From: Persicaria tinctoria
Lineage: Eukaryota; Streptophyta; Magnoliopsida; Caryophyllales; Polygonaceae
NCBI GenBank assembly: GCA_037127255.1
Contig: JBANSL010000012.1
Coordinates: forward strand, 38,555,115-38,619,114
Length of the DNA stretch: 64,000 nt
Direction: 5' to 3'
The first letter of the stretch is position 1; every line of letters begins with the position of its first letter. A program made the translations under genes and the position numbers. The notes under the pieces were generated by a model that worked only from the letters and a program-made list of their open reading frames with translations, had not been told where the DNA came from and did not search any database. Below are positions 22,047 through 33,158 of the stretch, piece after piece.

Positions 22047-23628
22047 ATGAAATTTAGTTTCTGGAATGTTAGGGGTTTAGGAAAGAAACATGTATGGACG
22101 CAAATTGAATCCACTTGTAGATCGGACCACATCCAAATTTTAGCGCTAGCTGAAACAAAATTACAACAACCACCTCCTGAAAACTATTGGCGCAAACCTG
22201 GGTTTGACCACCTGCATTTCTGCCCCTCCAACGGCCTCTCTGGAGGCCTCTGCCTCCTCTGGAAGGAATCCCACTTCTCAAACGAGGAATTTTATGTGAC
22301 CAACTCCAATGACAGAATCATACAAACTGTTTACACAAATCATACTCTAAATAAAACATTCGCAATTCTCTTCGTATATGCACCTCCCCATGAACAAGAC
22401 AAAGAACCTTTCTGGAGTGCACTATCATCTACCATTGACGCAATAAATGAACCGGTAATCATAATCGGCGATTTGAATGAGATTCTGGCCCCTTCTGATA
22501 AGGTTGGAGGGGCTGACCCTAACCCTAGCAGGTTCTCCAAAATCACCTCAATTATTGACAATCATAACTTATGTGATTCGCCAACTACGGGAAACAACTT
22601 CACTTGGCGAAAACGATCCCATGGACATGATAACATTTATGAAAAACTTGACAGATGTCTCATTAGTCATACTATAAAACAACAATTCCCTAACTTATAC
22701 ACTAAGAATCATGCTTTTATCCGATTGGACCACACACAAATCACCCTTGATCTAATGGACAATCACAGGCCTAAACTACAACCATTCAAATTTGAAATGG
22801 GCTGGACTACCAGGCCAGATTTTGAAGCTATAGTCACAAGGGCATGGAGGAATGACCCGTCTGGCTCACAACTTTATAAGTTAACAAAAAAACTTCAGGA
22901 AGTTAAAAAACAAAGCAAAGCCTGGTGTAGGGTGACAATTGGGAATATCTTCCTACAGATAACCCTTGTTGAAAATGAATTACAACGTCTACAACTCAAA
23001 CTATGCCATTCCCATAGTAACTCTCTTGAAAACAAAATCAAGAGGCTGACCACACAGTATACCTCACTACTAAACTATCAACACAAATACTAGGACCAGC
23101 GTGCTAAAAAAAACCACATCAAATCAGTAGATACTAACACCAGATATTTTCACAGAATTGCTACTGGTAGGAGAAATAGGAATATCATAAAATCAATACA
23201 AACAACTGCAGGGATAAACGTATCAACTGAAAAAGAAATAAGGGAAATCATCAAATCAGACTTTATCAAGAGATACACCAACCAACATCGATAAAGAATC
23301 CCATCTAACCTACTCGACAACATTAACCATGAATTAACTCAAGAGGATAATAAATGGCTCAAAAAACAAGTCACGAATGCAGAAATTAAAAAGGCGGTCT
23401 TCGCCTTAGCTGATGACAAATCACCAGGACCTGATGGATTCCCTGCCGATTTTTTTAAAAAATACTGGCACATTATGGGACCCACAATAACCAAAGCGGT
23501 TAAGGGATTCTTCCTTAGTGGAAGAATTCTGAAACAAATAAATCATACTTTCATCACGTTAATACCTAAATGTGAAGATCCAAAATAAACATCTAACTAT
23601 AGACCGATCAGCTTATGCTCTACCACAT
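22047..23628 (+). pseudogene. LINE ORF2, 5' part: AP endonuclease and start of reverse transcriptase
   Basis: The frame starts at MKFSFWNVRGLGKKH, a typical plant LINE endonuclease start. Endonuclease motifs are visible: ALAETKL, VYAPPHEQ, IIGDLNEI and LDRCLIS; the usual SDH near the C-terminal end reads LDHTQ. After the domain the frame has a TAG at 23091-23093 and TAA codons at 23292-23294 and 23586-23588. The RT then begins (DDKSPGPDGFPADFFKKYW, TLIPKCEDPK, NYRPISLC) and is cut at 23628 by element A. Removing A and one target duplication joins this frame directly to the part at 29023. It would nick target DNA and start reverse transcription if intact. Confidence 0.9.
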
Positions 23629-25093
23629 TGATGAGCGGTTTTTAGTCGTCTGTAAACCGTATCAAAATAAAACTCAAACCTACAAACTAGTATAGCAAGC
23701 AAGTAAGAGGTCGATCCCACAGAGAATCAAGTATTCCTTTGCAAAGTGTATTTACCAATTAGTAGAAAGGGGGGTTTTGGTTGATTGAGATTGAAAAGAA
23801 AACAAAATAAAATATAAACAAATAATGCAAAACAAATTAGAGAAGATCGCTCTACCTACAACTATCCACTTTATTTGGTTGAATTGATATTGTAACTTCC
23901 TCTTGTCCTTTTAGGTTTCCTATGAATGCCCTTGTCCCGACCTAATATAGTTACTAGTCCAATCAGTCCTAGAAACCCTTATCAATCGAACAGTCCCTAA
24001 AGAAGGATTTAACCCAATTGATAGCTTTAAGTTCAGAGATTGACCAAGGTATTTGCAGTCCCTAAAGAAGGATTTAACAACACATTCAACTTCCTACTCA
24101 TTCAATTAGTTCAATCAGCCCTAAAGGAACAAGTTTGCCACTTGGGTTAAGGTTCGCAATCAGGAATCTACAAAACCCTAGCAATTGAATTGATTCTACC
24201 AAGTTGATCAGTCGAGATAGAATAAAACAATCAAACATTCAAGCACAAAGAAGTCGAAACATTCAATATAGGAAACAAGGAACAAGATTTAGAAACTCAC
24301 AATCAATCCAAATAAAGCTTCAAATTGTAAGGAGAACGAAGAGAGTTTTAGTCGCCCATGGCGAACATCGCTCTCTCTCTAATTGTCTAAGTGTTCAATG
24401 AATAGAATGAATGATAAAGAAAAATAACATAAAAAGCCTAAAACAAACATCCAAAGTCGGCCCAAAAGGAAACAACTAAAAACTAGGGTTTTCTTAAACT
24501 AAAACGGCGCGCGGCAGAGGTGCGGCGGCCGCGGCAAGAGGTGCGGCGGGCGCGGCACAGGAGCAGCGGCGGGCGCAGCTGAAATCGGCCCTCTGGCGGC
24601 GGGCACCGCAGGTGACAGCGGCGGGCGCGGCAACTTTTGCGGCGGGCGCTGCATTGGGTTTTCCCGAAAATTCCGTCTCGAATTAGCTCTCGACGTCAAC
24701 ATGAAAGTTGTAGCTCTCTGAAAGAGCTTTCCAACGCATGGTCATAATAGTCGATCGGACAACCGAGGCCTCCAGAAAGTGCAAAACAAGTTCAGCATGT
24801 CTGGCGACAACTTCTGCAGACTTGTTCTTCGTTTAGGTTCGCTTCTTCTTCTCAGGACCTCTTGAGATCTTCATGTAAGCTTCTTCGATCAACTAGACAT
24901 TCTCATCCAATGCGTTATGAACCCATGTCTCCTCCTCGGATCCACGATTACCTGAAATAATCAATAAAAGCGTGTAGATTCCGATTCCACCAACATAGAG
25001 AGCAAATATGCAAATTGTAATCAAATCATGGATGAAATGCATCTTAAATAAGCTAAATGCAACCTATTATGCCTACCTAAATGCATGCTATCA
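23629..25093 (-). repeat. 3' LTR of element A
   Basis: Left copy in the window, 3' in element direction. It holds a GC-rich tract (about 24503-24655) of repeated 'gcggcgggcgcggc'-like words. Confidence 0.95.
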
Positions 25094-25131
25094 AACTCCT
25101 CCACACTTAACCTTTGCTTGTCCTCAAGCAA
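25094..25131 (-). other. LTR-proximal hairpin plus polypurine tract, element A
   Basis: Stem TTGCTTG-TCCT-CAAGCAA (25114-25131) next to 'ctcctccacactt', which touches the 3' LTR and must be the plus-strand primer. The same layout as the internal module but with a different stem sequence. Confidence 0.8.
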
Positions 25132-25136
25132 TGATA

Positions 25137-26308
25137 GAATGAACATGAATCAACGCATCCCACAGGAAATCCCTTCAAGTTTCAACCTCATCAAAAAGCA
25201 ACATCATAGCAGGTGAAAACATAAACCAAGCAAACAAACGTCATAGCATGTATTCCAGTGATCAAAGCTTAGAAGTAGACATCATCCAACCTCACCCGAA
25301 ATATGTGTTTCACTCATGTGTTTAGGCTTTTAAATACAACTCTCAACTCAAACCAATAATGCACTAAGCTCATAGACATTGACCCCCATATCACCAATTA
25401 ACTACCGAAATGTCATTACTTGCGGGACACAATAAAGAAAATAAAATTCAACACTTTTTTTTTTTCTTTTCTTTGTCTTTCTTTCTCTTTTTTTTTTCTT
25501 TTTCTTGTCTTGGTGCTTTCCTTACGCGAAGCGCAAACATGGGTGTCATGAATGGCCCCGGTCTATCAACACCTCAACTATTAATATGAAGTCCACTTGA
25601 ACACCTTTTGACGCGAGTTGCAAACATGGGTGTCATGAATGAACCTGGTTACTCAATGATCAAGCTTTCTTTCCTAGTGGATAGTTTTCAACACCTTTTT
25701 GCGCGAATCATACCCATGGGTGTCATGCGTAGACCCGGTTACTCAGTGCATCAACCATTGCCACCTTATTCACTAAGTATGCATAAAATGAAATAAAAAG
25801 ACTCAAAATATAAACATAAACTCCGCAAGCAACAAACATGTGCATCGGTCTTCAAAAATAGATACTGCAGTCAATATCAAGAGGTAGCAACACTAGGCGA
25901 GTAATTCACACAATTGAGCAAAAGAATTCAAATAAGGCCAAACATCCTCACAGGGTCATGTTTTTAGGACTTCAATCATACTTTAGCTCAATCATACATG
26001 CTCAATTATATTTGCTAGCTCATGTTCCACAAAAATCAAATACAGACAAAAATCAAAACATCCAGAACTCCATGGGATTTTTATGAATCATGCTTGAAAT
26101 TTAAAATAGAGGACAAACTAAGTCAGATGGGTATTTAATAACACTTAAATGCAATGATGCTCTAATTCTACTAATTTTCGAAATTAAATAATAATAATAA
26201 ATTTTTTTTTTTTTAAATGCAGTATATGAATAAAAATAAACATGACAACATAAATAAACATGATAACATAAGTAAACATGATATGCAAATTCTATCTATA
26301 TGCAATGC
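25137..26308 (-). other. Non-coding 3' region of element A
   Basis: About 1.2 kb between the two hairpin modules, with no convincing ORF. It has a pyrimidine-rich tract (about 25446-25505; purine-rich in element direction) and the conserved blocks listed separately. Element B has a similar pyrimidine tract near 54064. Confidence 0.5.
25532..25736 (-). repeat. Three spaced copies of a conserved block, element A
   Basis: The core AACATGGGTGTCATGAATGG appears in a 28-base block at 25532-25559, again at about 25619-25646 with changes, and more diverged at about 25713-25736. The first copy is identical to single blocks in elements C and D. Confidence 0.85.
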
Positions 26309-26351
26309 AATCCCTCCCCCACACTTAAACCTTTCATTGTCCTCAATGAAA
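26309..26351 (-). other. Internal hairpin plus polypurine module, element A
   Basis: On + the stem is TTTCATTG-TCCT-CAATGAAA (26332-26351), 8 bp with a 4-base loop. The pyrimidine tract 'tccctcccccacacttaaac' (26311-26330) adjoins it. In element direction this is a hairpin with AGGA loop followed by a purine tract, just after gag. Confidence 0.8.
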
Positions 26352-26572
26352 CATAAAAGACAACAAAAAATAAAAACATAGAGAAAGAGATGAATGAAAT
26401 ACTCACAATGTGGTGGAAGGGGCGATATAGGTCGGATCTGAGCATTGCGCGCGTCGGGTTAAAGAAAACTAGCTAACTAGGAATTGAAATAACTAAAGCT
26501 TACCTCGGGTTGCCTCCCGAGAAGCGCCTCTCTTTAATGTCATTGGCTTGACTTATTCTCAATCTCAAGACC

Positions 26573-27427
26573 TTATTTCTCAGACATTGTCAAAGCCCTC
26601 AGTAGCCTATCATATTCCTGTGCACACATCTTACAAGGCACATCATAGCACAATAAATTGAAAGCATAAAATGTGGAACTCACGAACCCTTTCAATCTAT
26701 CAAAGAGTCTAGCATGACTCTCTGCAGAAGGAATATGATACCACCAACACAGTTCCGCTGGTGGCTTTTCAAAATAGCAATCAAAAGGATCAACATATAC
26801 ACCATTAACTTCAAAATTGCAAAAGTTTACCTTTATTACCTCTTTAGCCTCAGCTGATGGCTCTAGACCTGGTTCATCAATGGGCGAGATTAGAATGGAT
26901 GGTGCAGATGGAGTAGGAGACACATCACATGTAACCTCATGCGTCGACTCATGAGATTCCAAGTCAGGAAGCACTAGACCCTCTCCTCCATCATCTAAGA
27001 AACTATCGTTGTCTGCAACCAATTCCTCATCTTCTTCTTCGAAGCTCCTTTCTTTCTCACCTTTTGCACTTAGAATTTGAATGAGTTGGTTCATTTGTTC
27101 CTCCAATTTTCCGATTCGGCTCATGTTTCTTTCCTCTAACTGCTGCAACACTTGTGTGAGAGTTCGGATTGATACTTCCTGCTCAACCTGTCGACTCATG
27201 TTGTAGAAAAAATCCCAAATCTCAAAGAGTCCCATATCCAATAGGCCTCCATTACTCATGGACTCAGCAAGATTCCGTGTTTCAGCATTCATCCCATCAA
27301 ATATGCAAACACACATCTCCCGTACACCATATTGATAACCCCATGAACCAAGGTCATTAACATACTCATGCAATCTAGTGAAATATTGGTGAAAGTTCTC
27401 ACCTTCAAACTGCAACAATCTCAACAT
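26573..27427 (-). CDS. Gag-like protein of element A with conserved C-terminal tail
   Basis: An intact 284-residue frame begins 110 bp inside the primer site. The N-terminal part (LLQFEGENFHQYFTRLHEYVNDLG, then FDGMNAETRNLAESMSNGG) resembles the middle of Athila-type gag, where a helical segment ends in a 'GLN..TR' motif; the first half of a usual gag is missing. A predicted coiled coil follows (VLQQLEERNMSRIGKLEEQMNQL) and then an acidic linker. The end (VNGVYVDPFDCYFEKPPAE then CWWYHIPS) is matched by element B. No zinc knuckle is seen. It probably assembles with or helps package the element's RNA; that is inference. The youth of the element and the open frame suggest the protein is under use. 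Confidence 0.65.
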   Translation of the reverse strand: MLRLLQFEGENFHQYFTRLHEYVNDLGSWGYQYGVREMCVCIFDGMNAETRNLAESMSNGGLLDMGLFEIWDFFYNMSRQVEQEVSIRTLTQVLQQLEERNMSRIGKLEEQMNQLIQILSAKGEKERSFEEEDEELVADNDSFLDDGGEGLVLPDLESHESTHEVTCDVSPTPSAPSILISPIDEPGLEPSAEAKEVIKVNFCNFEVNGVYVDPFDCYFEKPPAELCWWYHIPSAESHARLFDRLKGFVSSTFYAFNLLCYDVPCKMCAQEYDRLLRALTMSEK

Positions 27428-27536
27428 CTTAAAAAGTTAGTAGCAAGGGGGTTGTGAACCGTAAGATAGGTTCACAACAAAGTTAGATATATAAACAAAA
27501 ATTAATAAATACACACAACAAAGAAATAAACTTGAT

Positions 27537-27554
27537 TCCCCGGCAACGGCGCCA
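27537..27554 (-). promoter_or_regulatory. Primer binding site of element A (tRNA-Asp)
   Basis: The + strand reads TCCCCGGCAACGGCGCCA, matching the 3' end of plant tRNA-Asp including CCA. It lies three bases inside the 5' LTR, as expected for a minus-strand primer site. Confidence 0.9.
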
Positions 27555-27557
27555 ATT

Positions 27558-29022
27558 TGATGAGCGGTTTTTAGTCGTCTGTAAACCGTATCAAAATAAA
27601 ACTCAAACCTACAAACTAGTATAGCAAGCAAGTAAGAGGTCGATCCCACAGAGAATCAAGTATTCCTTTGCAAAGTGTATTTACCAATTAGTAGAAAGGG
27701 GGGTTTTGGTTGATTGAGATTGAAAAGAAAACAAAATAAAATATAAACAAATAATGCAAAACAAATTAGAGAAGATCGCTCTACCTACAACTATCCACTT
27801 TATTTGGTTGAATTGATATTGTAACTTCCTCTTGTCCTTTTAGGTTTCCTATGAATGCCCTTGTCCCGACCTAATATAGTTACTAGTCCAATCAGTCCTA
27901 GAAACCCTTATCAATCGAACAGTCCCTAAAGAAGGATTTAACCCAATTGATAGCTTTAAGTTCAGAGATTGACCAAGGTATTTGCAGTCCCTAAAGAAGG
28001 ATTTAACAACACATTCAACTTCCTACTCATTCAATTAGTTCAATCAGCCCTAAAGGAACAAGTTTGCCACTTGGGTTAAGGTTCGCAATCAGGAATCTAC
28101 AAAACCCTAGCAATTGAATTGATTCTACCAAGTTGATCAGTCGAGATAGAATAAAACAATCAAACATTCAAGCACAAAGAAGTCGAAACATTCAATATAG
28201 GAAACAAGGAACAAGATTTAGAAACTCACAATCAATCCAAATAAAGCTTCAAATTGTAAGGAGAACGAAGAGAGTTTTAGTCGCCCATGGCGAACATCGC
28301 TCTCTCTCTAATTGTCTAAGTGTTCAATGAATAGAATGAATGATAAAGAAAAATAACATAAAAAGCCTAAAACAAACATCCAAAGTCGGCCCAAAAGGAA
28401 ACAACTAAAAACTAGGGTTTTCTTAAACTAAAACGGCGCGCGGCAGAGGTGCGGCGGCCGCGGCAAGAGGTGCGGCGGGCGCGGCACAGGAGCAGCGGCG
28501 GGCGCAGCTGAAATCGGCCCTCTGGCGGCGGGCACCGCAGGTGACAGCGGCGGGCGCGGCAACTTTTGCGGCGGGCGCTGCATTGGGTTTTCCCGAAAAT
28601 TCCGTCTCGAATTAGCTCTCGACGTCAACATGAAAGTTGTAGCTCTCTGAAAGAGCTTTCCAACGCATGGTCATAATAGTCGATCGGACAACCGAGGCCT
28701 CCAGAAAGTGCAAAACAAGTTCAGCATGTCTGGCGACAACTTCTGCAGACTTGTTCTTCGTTTAGGTTCGCTTCTTCTTCTCAGGACCTCTTGAGATCTT
28801 CATGTAAGCTTCTTCGATCAACTAGACATTCTCATCCAATGCGTTATGAACCCATGTCTCCTCCTCGGATCCACGATTACCTGAAATAATCAATAAAAGC
28901 GTGTAGATTCCGATTCCACCAACATAGAGAGCAAATATGCAAATTGTAATCAAATCATGGATGAAATGCATCTTAAATAAGCTAAATGCAACCTATTATG
29001 CCTACCTAAATGCATGCTATCA
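27558..29022 (-). repeat. 5' LTR of element A
   Basis: Right copy, the same length as the left and, by eye, without differences. Confidence 0.95.
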
Positions 29023-31583
29023 CACATACAAAATAATATCCAAAGTGCTAGCTACTAGAATCAAGAAAATTATACCCAAAATTTTTAATCCCCTGCAAAG
29101 TGCGTTTATTAGTGGAAGATCCATACATGATAATATCCTAATTGCAAATGAAATCTTTCACTCATTCTCAAAAAAGAAAGGGAAAACAGGATGGATGGCA
29201 ATAAAGATCGATATGGAAAAAGCTTTTGACCTAGTGGACTGGAATTTCCTTTTGACTGTATTAAACAGATTTGGTTTCTCTGATCGCTTCAGTGACTGGA
29301 TTAAAGAATGCATAACCACGGTAACTTACTCAGTACTGGTTAATAACGAACCCACTGAGATGTTCTCTCCCGAACGTGGGCTTAGACAGGGCGACCCTTT
29401 ATCCCCGTACCTTTTCCTAATACTTTCTGAAGTCATGGCTAGGGGAATTTCCAAGGAATCAGCCTCTGCACATAGTCAAATAGGTCTGACCGTTGTTCGG
29501 AATGGTACTAGATTACCATTCCTAGCTTTTGCTGATGACATATTAATTTTTGCTTCGGCAACCAAGACTGCCTGTGACCGGATAAATAACCTTATAAATG
29601 AATTCTCGTCTATATCCAGACAGAGAGTCAACAGACACAAATCGTGTTTCCAAACAACGAATAATGTATCCATAAACCAAAAGCAAAACCTCCAGAGGGA
29701 ATTGCGAATTCCCATAACAAGCAATCTAGGAAACTATCTAGGATGCCCCATAATAACAGGTCGCACAACTAAGAATAATTTCACTGATCTACTTGATAGC
29801 ACCAAATCACAATTGCACAAATGGAAAGCTAACTGTTTTTCTCAGGCAGGAAGATCTACCTTAATAAAATCTACACTCTCAAGTAAACCACTGCATATAA
29901 TGCAATGTTTTTACTTACCAAAATCAATACATGAGGAATTGGACCGAATCAACCGTAACTTCTTATGGAATAAAGGCCCAAGACATAGACCTCTCATCAG
30001 CTGGTTTGAAGTCTGCAAATCCAAATCAAATGGGGACCTTGGGATTCGCAACTCTGAGGACATGAACAAAGCTCTTCAACTGAAGCTAATTTGGAAAATA
30101 CTTGCTGAACCACGTAACCCCTGTGTAACTATGATCACAGAAAAATATCTAAAAGATCAAAACATACTTAATTACAAAAAAAAAGGGTACAACTTCATGG
30201 CAATGGGCTCAACTTACTAAGCTCATCCCTCTTTTCAAGGAAGGCCTTCAATGGTCTATTGGAAATGGTGATAGTATCCATTTTTGGCTCGACCAATGGT
30301 TTGGTAACACACCCCTTATCAACAAGCTTCAGAATGACCTGCCATTGGATGCACAAATAAAAGTTTCTGAATTTCTGAAGGATGACAAAACATGGAACAC
30401 CCTAAAGGTACACAACACACTACGGGGCTTGCTACCAAGTGATAAAATAGACGCAATACTAACTACACCCATACCGCAGAACATACATGTTGATAGATTA
30501 TACTGGAAAAGGAGCAGGAATGGCTGGTTCACTACCAGCTCTGCAGTAGAAATGATCACTTCAAAGAAACAGCACTGTAAATCATACTTCAAATGGATCT
30601 GGGACCTTGATATCCCACCAAAGGTCAAAACATTTCTCTAGAAAATCACCAAAAATGGTATTCCAACTTTCGTTAGACTTGCCTCGCGTGGGGTTGGAAT
30701 ACCTACCACGTGCCCGCAATGTGACTCTAATTATGAAGATCTCCACCACCTTCTCTGGCACTGCCCAATAGCAAAATCGGTAGTGACCTCAATAGACCCT
30801 CAGCTACTACCGATCCTAAATCATAGTTTTGACCTAGAAAATGATCTAAACAATATAATCCAAGAACTCAGAGAGAAGTTAGGCCTTACACGATTCTGTA
30901 ATTTGGGGCTCATTTGGTGGAGCTTGTGGTACTTTCGCAACAAAGCCTTATTTGATAACACAAACCTCAACACCACAACCATAGTAACATTCGTAAAAGA
31001 CCAACAACATAGGTGGAAAACATCTGCGAACCAGGATGACAAACAACAAAAACCTACACAGCAGAAAATGAGAAGGCAACTACGATCGAACAATAGAAAG
31101 AACATAAAATGGCAACCACCAAAACCTGGCATGTATAAACTAAACTTTGATGGTGCCCTCTCCTCCTCAGGCAAGGGAACATTCGGATTCATCTTACGTG
31201 ACCATCAAGGCTCTCCACTCCTTTTAAGTGCAGGGCTATCACCCTTTCATTCGGTTTCTGGCTCTGAAGCCTTTGCATTATGGAAAGGTCTTACAGCGGC
31301 AGTGGACCTACGTTTACCAAACTTAATAATTGAGGGCGATAATCTCACAATTATAAACAGCCTTAAGGGTACTGGGAAACCCACGGGCGACTCGGAAATG
31401 ATTGTCTCCGATAGTCTAGTTACCCTAAGTTTCTTTAAATCTATTGTGATTCGTCATGCATATAGGGAAGCAAATAGAGTTGCTGATCATTTATCGCACC
31501 TCGACTTTGTTTTCGCCAGCAATCAAGCCCCTGACGATCCTGTGCTTCTTAATCTCATCCGTATGGATGCTCTTGGTATCTAG
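29023..31583 (+). pseudogene. LINE ORF2, 3' part: reverse transcriptase, zf-RVT and RNase H
   Basis: The RT resumes as YKIISKVLATRIKKIIP and includes SAFISGRSIHDNIL, IKIDMEKAFDLVDW, GLRQGDPLSPYLF and the catalytic FADDILIF. A nine-A run near 30176-30184 marks a frameshift, after which the frame continues (GNGDSIHFWLDQWFG). A TAG at 30639-30641 follows IPPKVKTFL. Then come the zf-RVT (CPQCDSNYEDLHHLLWHCP) and RNase H with its acidic residues in KLNFDGALS, SGSEAFALW, IIEGDNLTI and REANRVADHLS. The reading frame ends at GI. The RNase H looks whole while the rest is broken. Confidence 0.9.
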
Positions 31584-31612
31584 GGTCTCCCTTGTGCCAA
31601 ATTCTTTCAGGT

Positions 31613-31627
31613 TAAAAAAAAAAAAGA
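31613..31627 (+). other. LINE A-rich tail
   Basis: About a dozen A residues shortly after the ORF2 stop, marking the LINE 3' end. I found no clear target-site duplication partner at the 5' side. Confidence 0.7.
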
Positions 31628-31964
31628 TAAATATTTTCTAGGCTTTAAAGAACACAAATATTCTGTTATTATCATGGATATTTATAATCAATCATAGTAA
31701 CAACATTATTTTAAATTAATAATTACTTTTGAAAATTAAAATTAAGGGAAAGTGAACTACGTACGAACATAAAAGTAAAAGATATCTATGTAAAAAACAA
31801 TAATATATCTATCATTTTTTTTAATGTCATACAATATCTATTACAAAATCTATCTAGATAACAAAATCTCTTGCATTGGACGCAAAGTTGGAAACTATAA
31901 ATTCAACCGAGGGATTCACAATCACCATCAAATTCTATAACCCTCTCAAGCACTTAGAGCATCA
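31628..31964 (+). other. Upstream flank of the MAP kinase gene
   Basis: AT-rich between the LINE tail and the kinase ATG. It probably contains the kinase 5' leader and part of the promoter. No TATA box can be picked out with certainty. Confidence 0.35.
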
Positions 31965-32122
31965 ATGGTGGCAGCGGTCGGCAATCAACTCCCAATTACT
32001 CGCCGTGGTGCTCCAAAGTTGGGCGTCATCGGCGATCGACGCTTCCGTAAGCCTCCAGCGAAGAGGCAAACTTTCCTACTTTCAGGCGTCCCCTTCGAGT
32101 TAGACATCAAGTATGCCCCAAT
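31965..32122 (+). pseudogene. MAP kinase, N-terminal part before the copia insertion
   Basis: The ATG opens a frame of 52 codons plus two bases: MVAAVGNQLPITRRG ... FLLSGVPFELDIKYAP. The end fits the plant MAPK segment just before the glycine-rich loop ('FEV..KY.PI..IG.G.YG'). The frame is cut exactly where the copia LTR starts. The rest resumes at 38592; the two halves fit with one base missing. No intron separates them. See the second half for kinase details. Confidence 0.75.
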
Positions 32123-33047
32123 TGTAGATTCAAGATCGACTTCCTACCTCTCAGATCGGAGGTAAGAAGTTAGGGTTTGAGAGTAAACAACCGAGATAAA
32201 CTGTAAAGAAAAACGACACAGCAGATTTACGTGGTTCGATCCGAAGATCTACTCCACGGGGCCTTAGCAGGGAGGCACCGAGTCAAATCCACTAAGTACT
32301 AATCGGTATTACAAAGTATGGTTGCAGATGAACCAATATCAGTCAAGGCAAGAAAGAATAGAGCAATATACAAGAGGAAAGTGAAGAAATAAAGCAAGGA
32401 AAGGTAGAACACTCCCAAGATCTGAAGAACATGTCAGATCTGTGCGAAGGAGCTCGTCGGAGAAGAAGGTCTTCGCCGATGGAGGTGTAGACGCTTTGTT
32501 CTTCCTTGCTGTGGACGAGATCTAAGGTCTCGCTAGGAGATTCTCCTTAGAAGTCGCTGGATCTTCACAAACGCCGCCGAGGAGCACTAGAAACCCTAGC
32601 CTCCAGAGCCTCTCTCTCTTCTTTCTCTATTTTCTTTGGCGGAACTGGAAATAGGTTAGAGAAAACCCTAGAGCCGCTTCAGCTATATAGGCGAGGCTGA
32701 TAACCAAAACGCAGCGTCAAAGAACTGGAGCGAGCTCAAGAAACCTGGGCTTCAAGTGGAGCTAGCCATGGGCTTCTCCAGAATGGCCGGCTCGTGAGAA
32801 CAGGCCCAACCAGATAAGCTAAATGTTCCAACATACATATTATACTACACATAACATATACTTTAACATATATGTGAGCATAGTTTATTAACTACACTTC
32901 TAACATATAGTCATAGCATATAATATATGTGTATAATATATATTAGTATCTTGTTAGTTAATCTTGCCTACGTCTTATACCGATATTAGTTAATCTACCA
33001 TCCTATACTCCTAGATCAAATATGCTTAAGATTAAGAAGACATAACA
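32123..33047 (-). repeat. 3' LTR of the copia element
   Basis: Left LTR. The adjacent internal 'atttgccctcct' is the complement of a purine tract AGGAGGGCAAAT that would prime plus-strand synthesis. Confidence 0.9.
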
Positions 33048-33158
33048 ATTTGCCCTCCTAATCTGGAACATATTTAACCTATTAAAATACTATTAGTACC
33101 CTAGTGGATTTGAGTCAGTACCACATTCTAATTCATCATTGGCCCAGTACATGTGCGT

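Larger units (their letters stand above)
23629..29022 (-). mobile_element. LTR element A, non-autonomous Athila/Tat-like, very young
   Basis: Two LTRs of 1,465 bp look identical, start TGATGAG and end GCTATCA, and are flanked by a perfect 5-bp duplication (CACAT at 23624-23628 and 29023-29027). The internal part is 2,464 bp: a tRNA-Asp primer site, one gag-like ORF on the minus strand, and a non-coding 3' region with two hairpin/polypurine modules. There is no protease, RT, RNase H or integrase, so it must have moved with proteins made elsewhere. Identical LTRs mean the insertion is recent. Confidence 0.95.
17993..31627 (+). mobile_element. L1-type LINE (ORF1 and ORF2), interrupted by LTR element A
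   Basis: In order: a 5' region with tandem repeats, ORF1 (DUF4283 plus zinc knuckle), a long inter-ORF gap, ORF2 (endonuclease, reverse transcriptase, zf-RVT, RNase H), and an A-rich tail at 31613-31626. Excluding the 5.4-kb insertion of element A the LINE is about 8.2 kb. The 5' end is approximate. Both ORFs contain several stops and ORF2 has at least one frameshift, so this copy is dead. An RNase H domain after the RT is typical of many plant L1 lineages. Confidence 0.9.

Noticed and set aside
27537..27554. tRNA-Asp gene fragment
   Set aside because: Only the acceptor-side 18 bases are present, at the exact place of a primer binding site next to an LTR.
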